Positions 34,882 through 35,179 of a stretch of 35,179 nt of DNA are shown here, piece by piece (position 1 is the first letter of the stretch; the number at the start of each line of letters is the position of its first letter). Origin of the DNA: Deltaproteobacteria bacterium (GTDB lineage: Bacteria; Desulfobacterota; DSM-4660; Desulfatiglandales; HGW-15). The notes beneath the pieces were generated by a model. That model was not told the DNA's origin. It was given only the letters and a program-made list of their open reading frames with translations, and searched no databases. A program made the position numbers and the translations under genes. The stretch lies in the NCBI GenBank assembly GCA_019308985.1, contig JAFDHB010000017.1, positions 1 to 35,179 of the forward strand, in the 5' to 3' direction.

Positions 34882-34896
34882 TGGCATAACAATTGC
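34882..34896 (+). promoter_or_regulatory. Orphan sigma-54 (-24/-12) promoter
   Basis: TGGCATAACAATTGC has the GG and GC elements at exact spacing and a full TTGC box, with one mismatch (CAT for CAC). No ORF with an RBS follows inside the window. The predicted start is near 34908. Confidence 0.8.
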
Positions 34897-34907
34897 GAGT
34901 TCATAGG

Positions 34908-35046
34908 GACCGGAGACAGGGTCTCCAATCGGCGGGACTATAGGGTTCAGTCTCGGAGAATGAGATAGGAGGGACCCTGTCAGGTGACTTCAGGCTGTTG
35001 CCCAAAGCCTGATCAACCGCGATCAATGGTCCCTGGGGGTCTTTTC
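34908..35046 (+). ncRNA. Candidate structured small RNA or leader
   Basis: The sequence after the orphan sigma-54 promoter is highly foldable. GGAGAC-AGG-GTCTCC (34912-34926) forms a tight hairpin. GACAGGGTC (34915-34923), inside that hairpin, also pairs perfectly with GACCCTGTC (34973-34981), so the two folds exclude each other. TCAGGCT / AGCCTGA (34990-34996 and 35006-35012) form a separate stem. GGTCCCT (35028-35034) can pair with AGGGACC at 34970-34976 and, if the transcript starts early enough, with 34905-34911. GGGGGTCTTTT at 35035-35045 looks like the end of an intrinsic terminator. It is either a sigma-54-dependent sRNA of about 140 nt or an attenuating leader. Confidence 0.45.
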
Positions 35047-35179
35047 TCAAGGCTCAATATCGCTCCTGAACTGTTCCCACGCCCCCATTGTCCTCATAGG
35101 GGTTCCTCAATAGGGGCGAGAGGTGGAGGCTCCGGTGAAGATGATCTCTTGGGGCTACTGTGGCCTTCTATTAACTGTT
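35047..35179. other. Window end, nothing assigned
   Basis: No gene, repeat or clear signal was found. If the RNA at 34908 is a leader, its coding region would begin in or beyond this stretch. Confidence 0.4.

Overview
The window looks like a chromosomal segment of a Desulfobacterota (deltaproteobacterial) anaerobe. This is an inference from gene content: multihaem c-type cytochromes, a haem-binding sensor kinase, many PAS histidine kinases, three sigma-54 activators with intact GAFTGA loops, and several families of intergenic palindromic repeats. No rRNA, tRNA, CRISPR array or plasmid origin was seen.

Layout. Bases 1-4000 are a decayed accessory stretch. It holds a broken ISAzo13-type transposase, a small nucleotidyltransferase/partner gene pair, and a secreted Sel1/peptidoglycan-binding gene split by a 152-bp MITE whose excision would restore the reading frame. 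Bases 4102-10277 (minus strand) are a compact five-gene signalling operon: c-haem sensor kinase, receiver-kinase, universal stress protein, lone receiver, and PAS-PAS-AAA+ sigma-54 activator. A divergent receiver-PAS-kinase (10439-12010) and a lone mreB (12347-13384) follow. Bases 13583-16851 (minus) are a GH130 / GT4 / unknown-protein operon. Bases 17068-22641 hold a large kinase with a Rossmann-like N-terminus, an IscU-like protein lacking the third cysteine, a CBS-pair protein and a PEP/pyruvate-binding (ATP-grasp) protein.

Bases 23016-30745 form a redox module. A ZraSR/NtrC-like kinase-regulator pair (minus) diverges from a DUF4405-type membrane cytochrome gene. That gene has a textbook -24/-12 promoter and two identical-core palindromes (GGATAC-N3-GTATCC) 33 bp apart, placed like an enhancer. 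Downstream is a minus-strand multihaem cytochrome operon with several lesions: an in-frame TAG, a one-base frame change at a C-run, and an N-terminus replaced by a REP sequence. The DUF4405 gene itself has an in-frame TGA followed by 73 conserved-looking codons.

Bases 31174-34342 pair a PhnD-like periplasmic binding lipoprotein with a membrane-bound HAMP-GAF-AAA+ sigma-54 activator. The most interesting signal is here. The motif GTGTC-N8-GTACACAT occurs upstream of the -24/-12 promoter of this pair (30981) and again at 34636, upstream of a second, perfect -24/-12 promoter (34882). That promoter drives a strongly structured, apparently non-coding sequence with mutually exclusive pairings and a T-run. 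I infer a self-regulating sensory circuit whose output includes a sigma-54-dependent small RNA or a switch-like leader.
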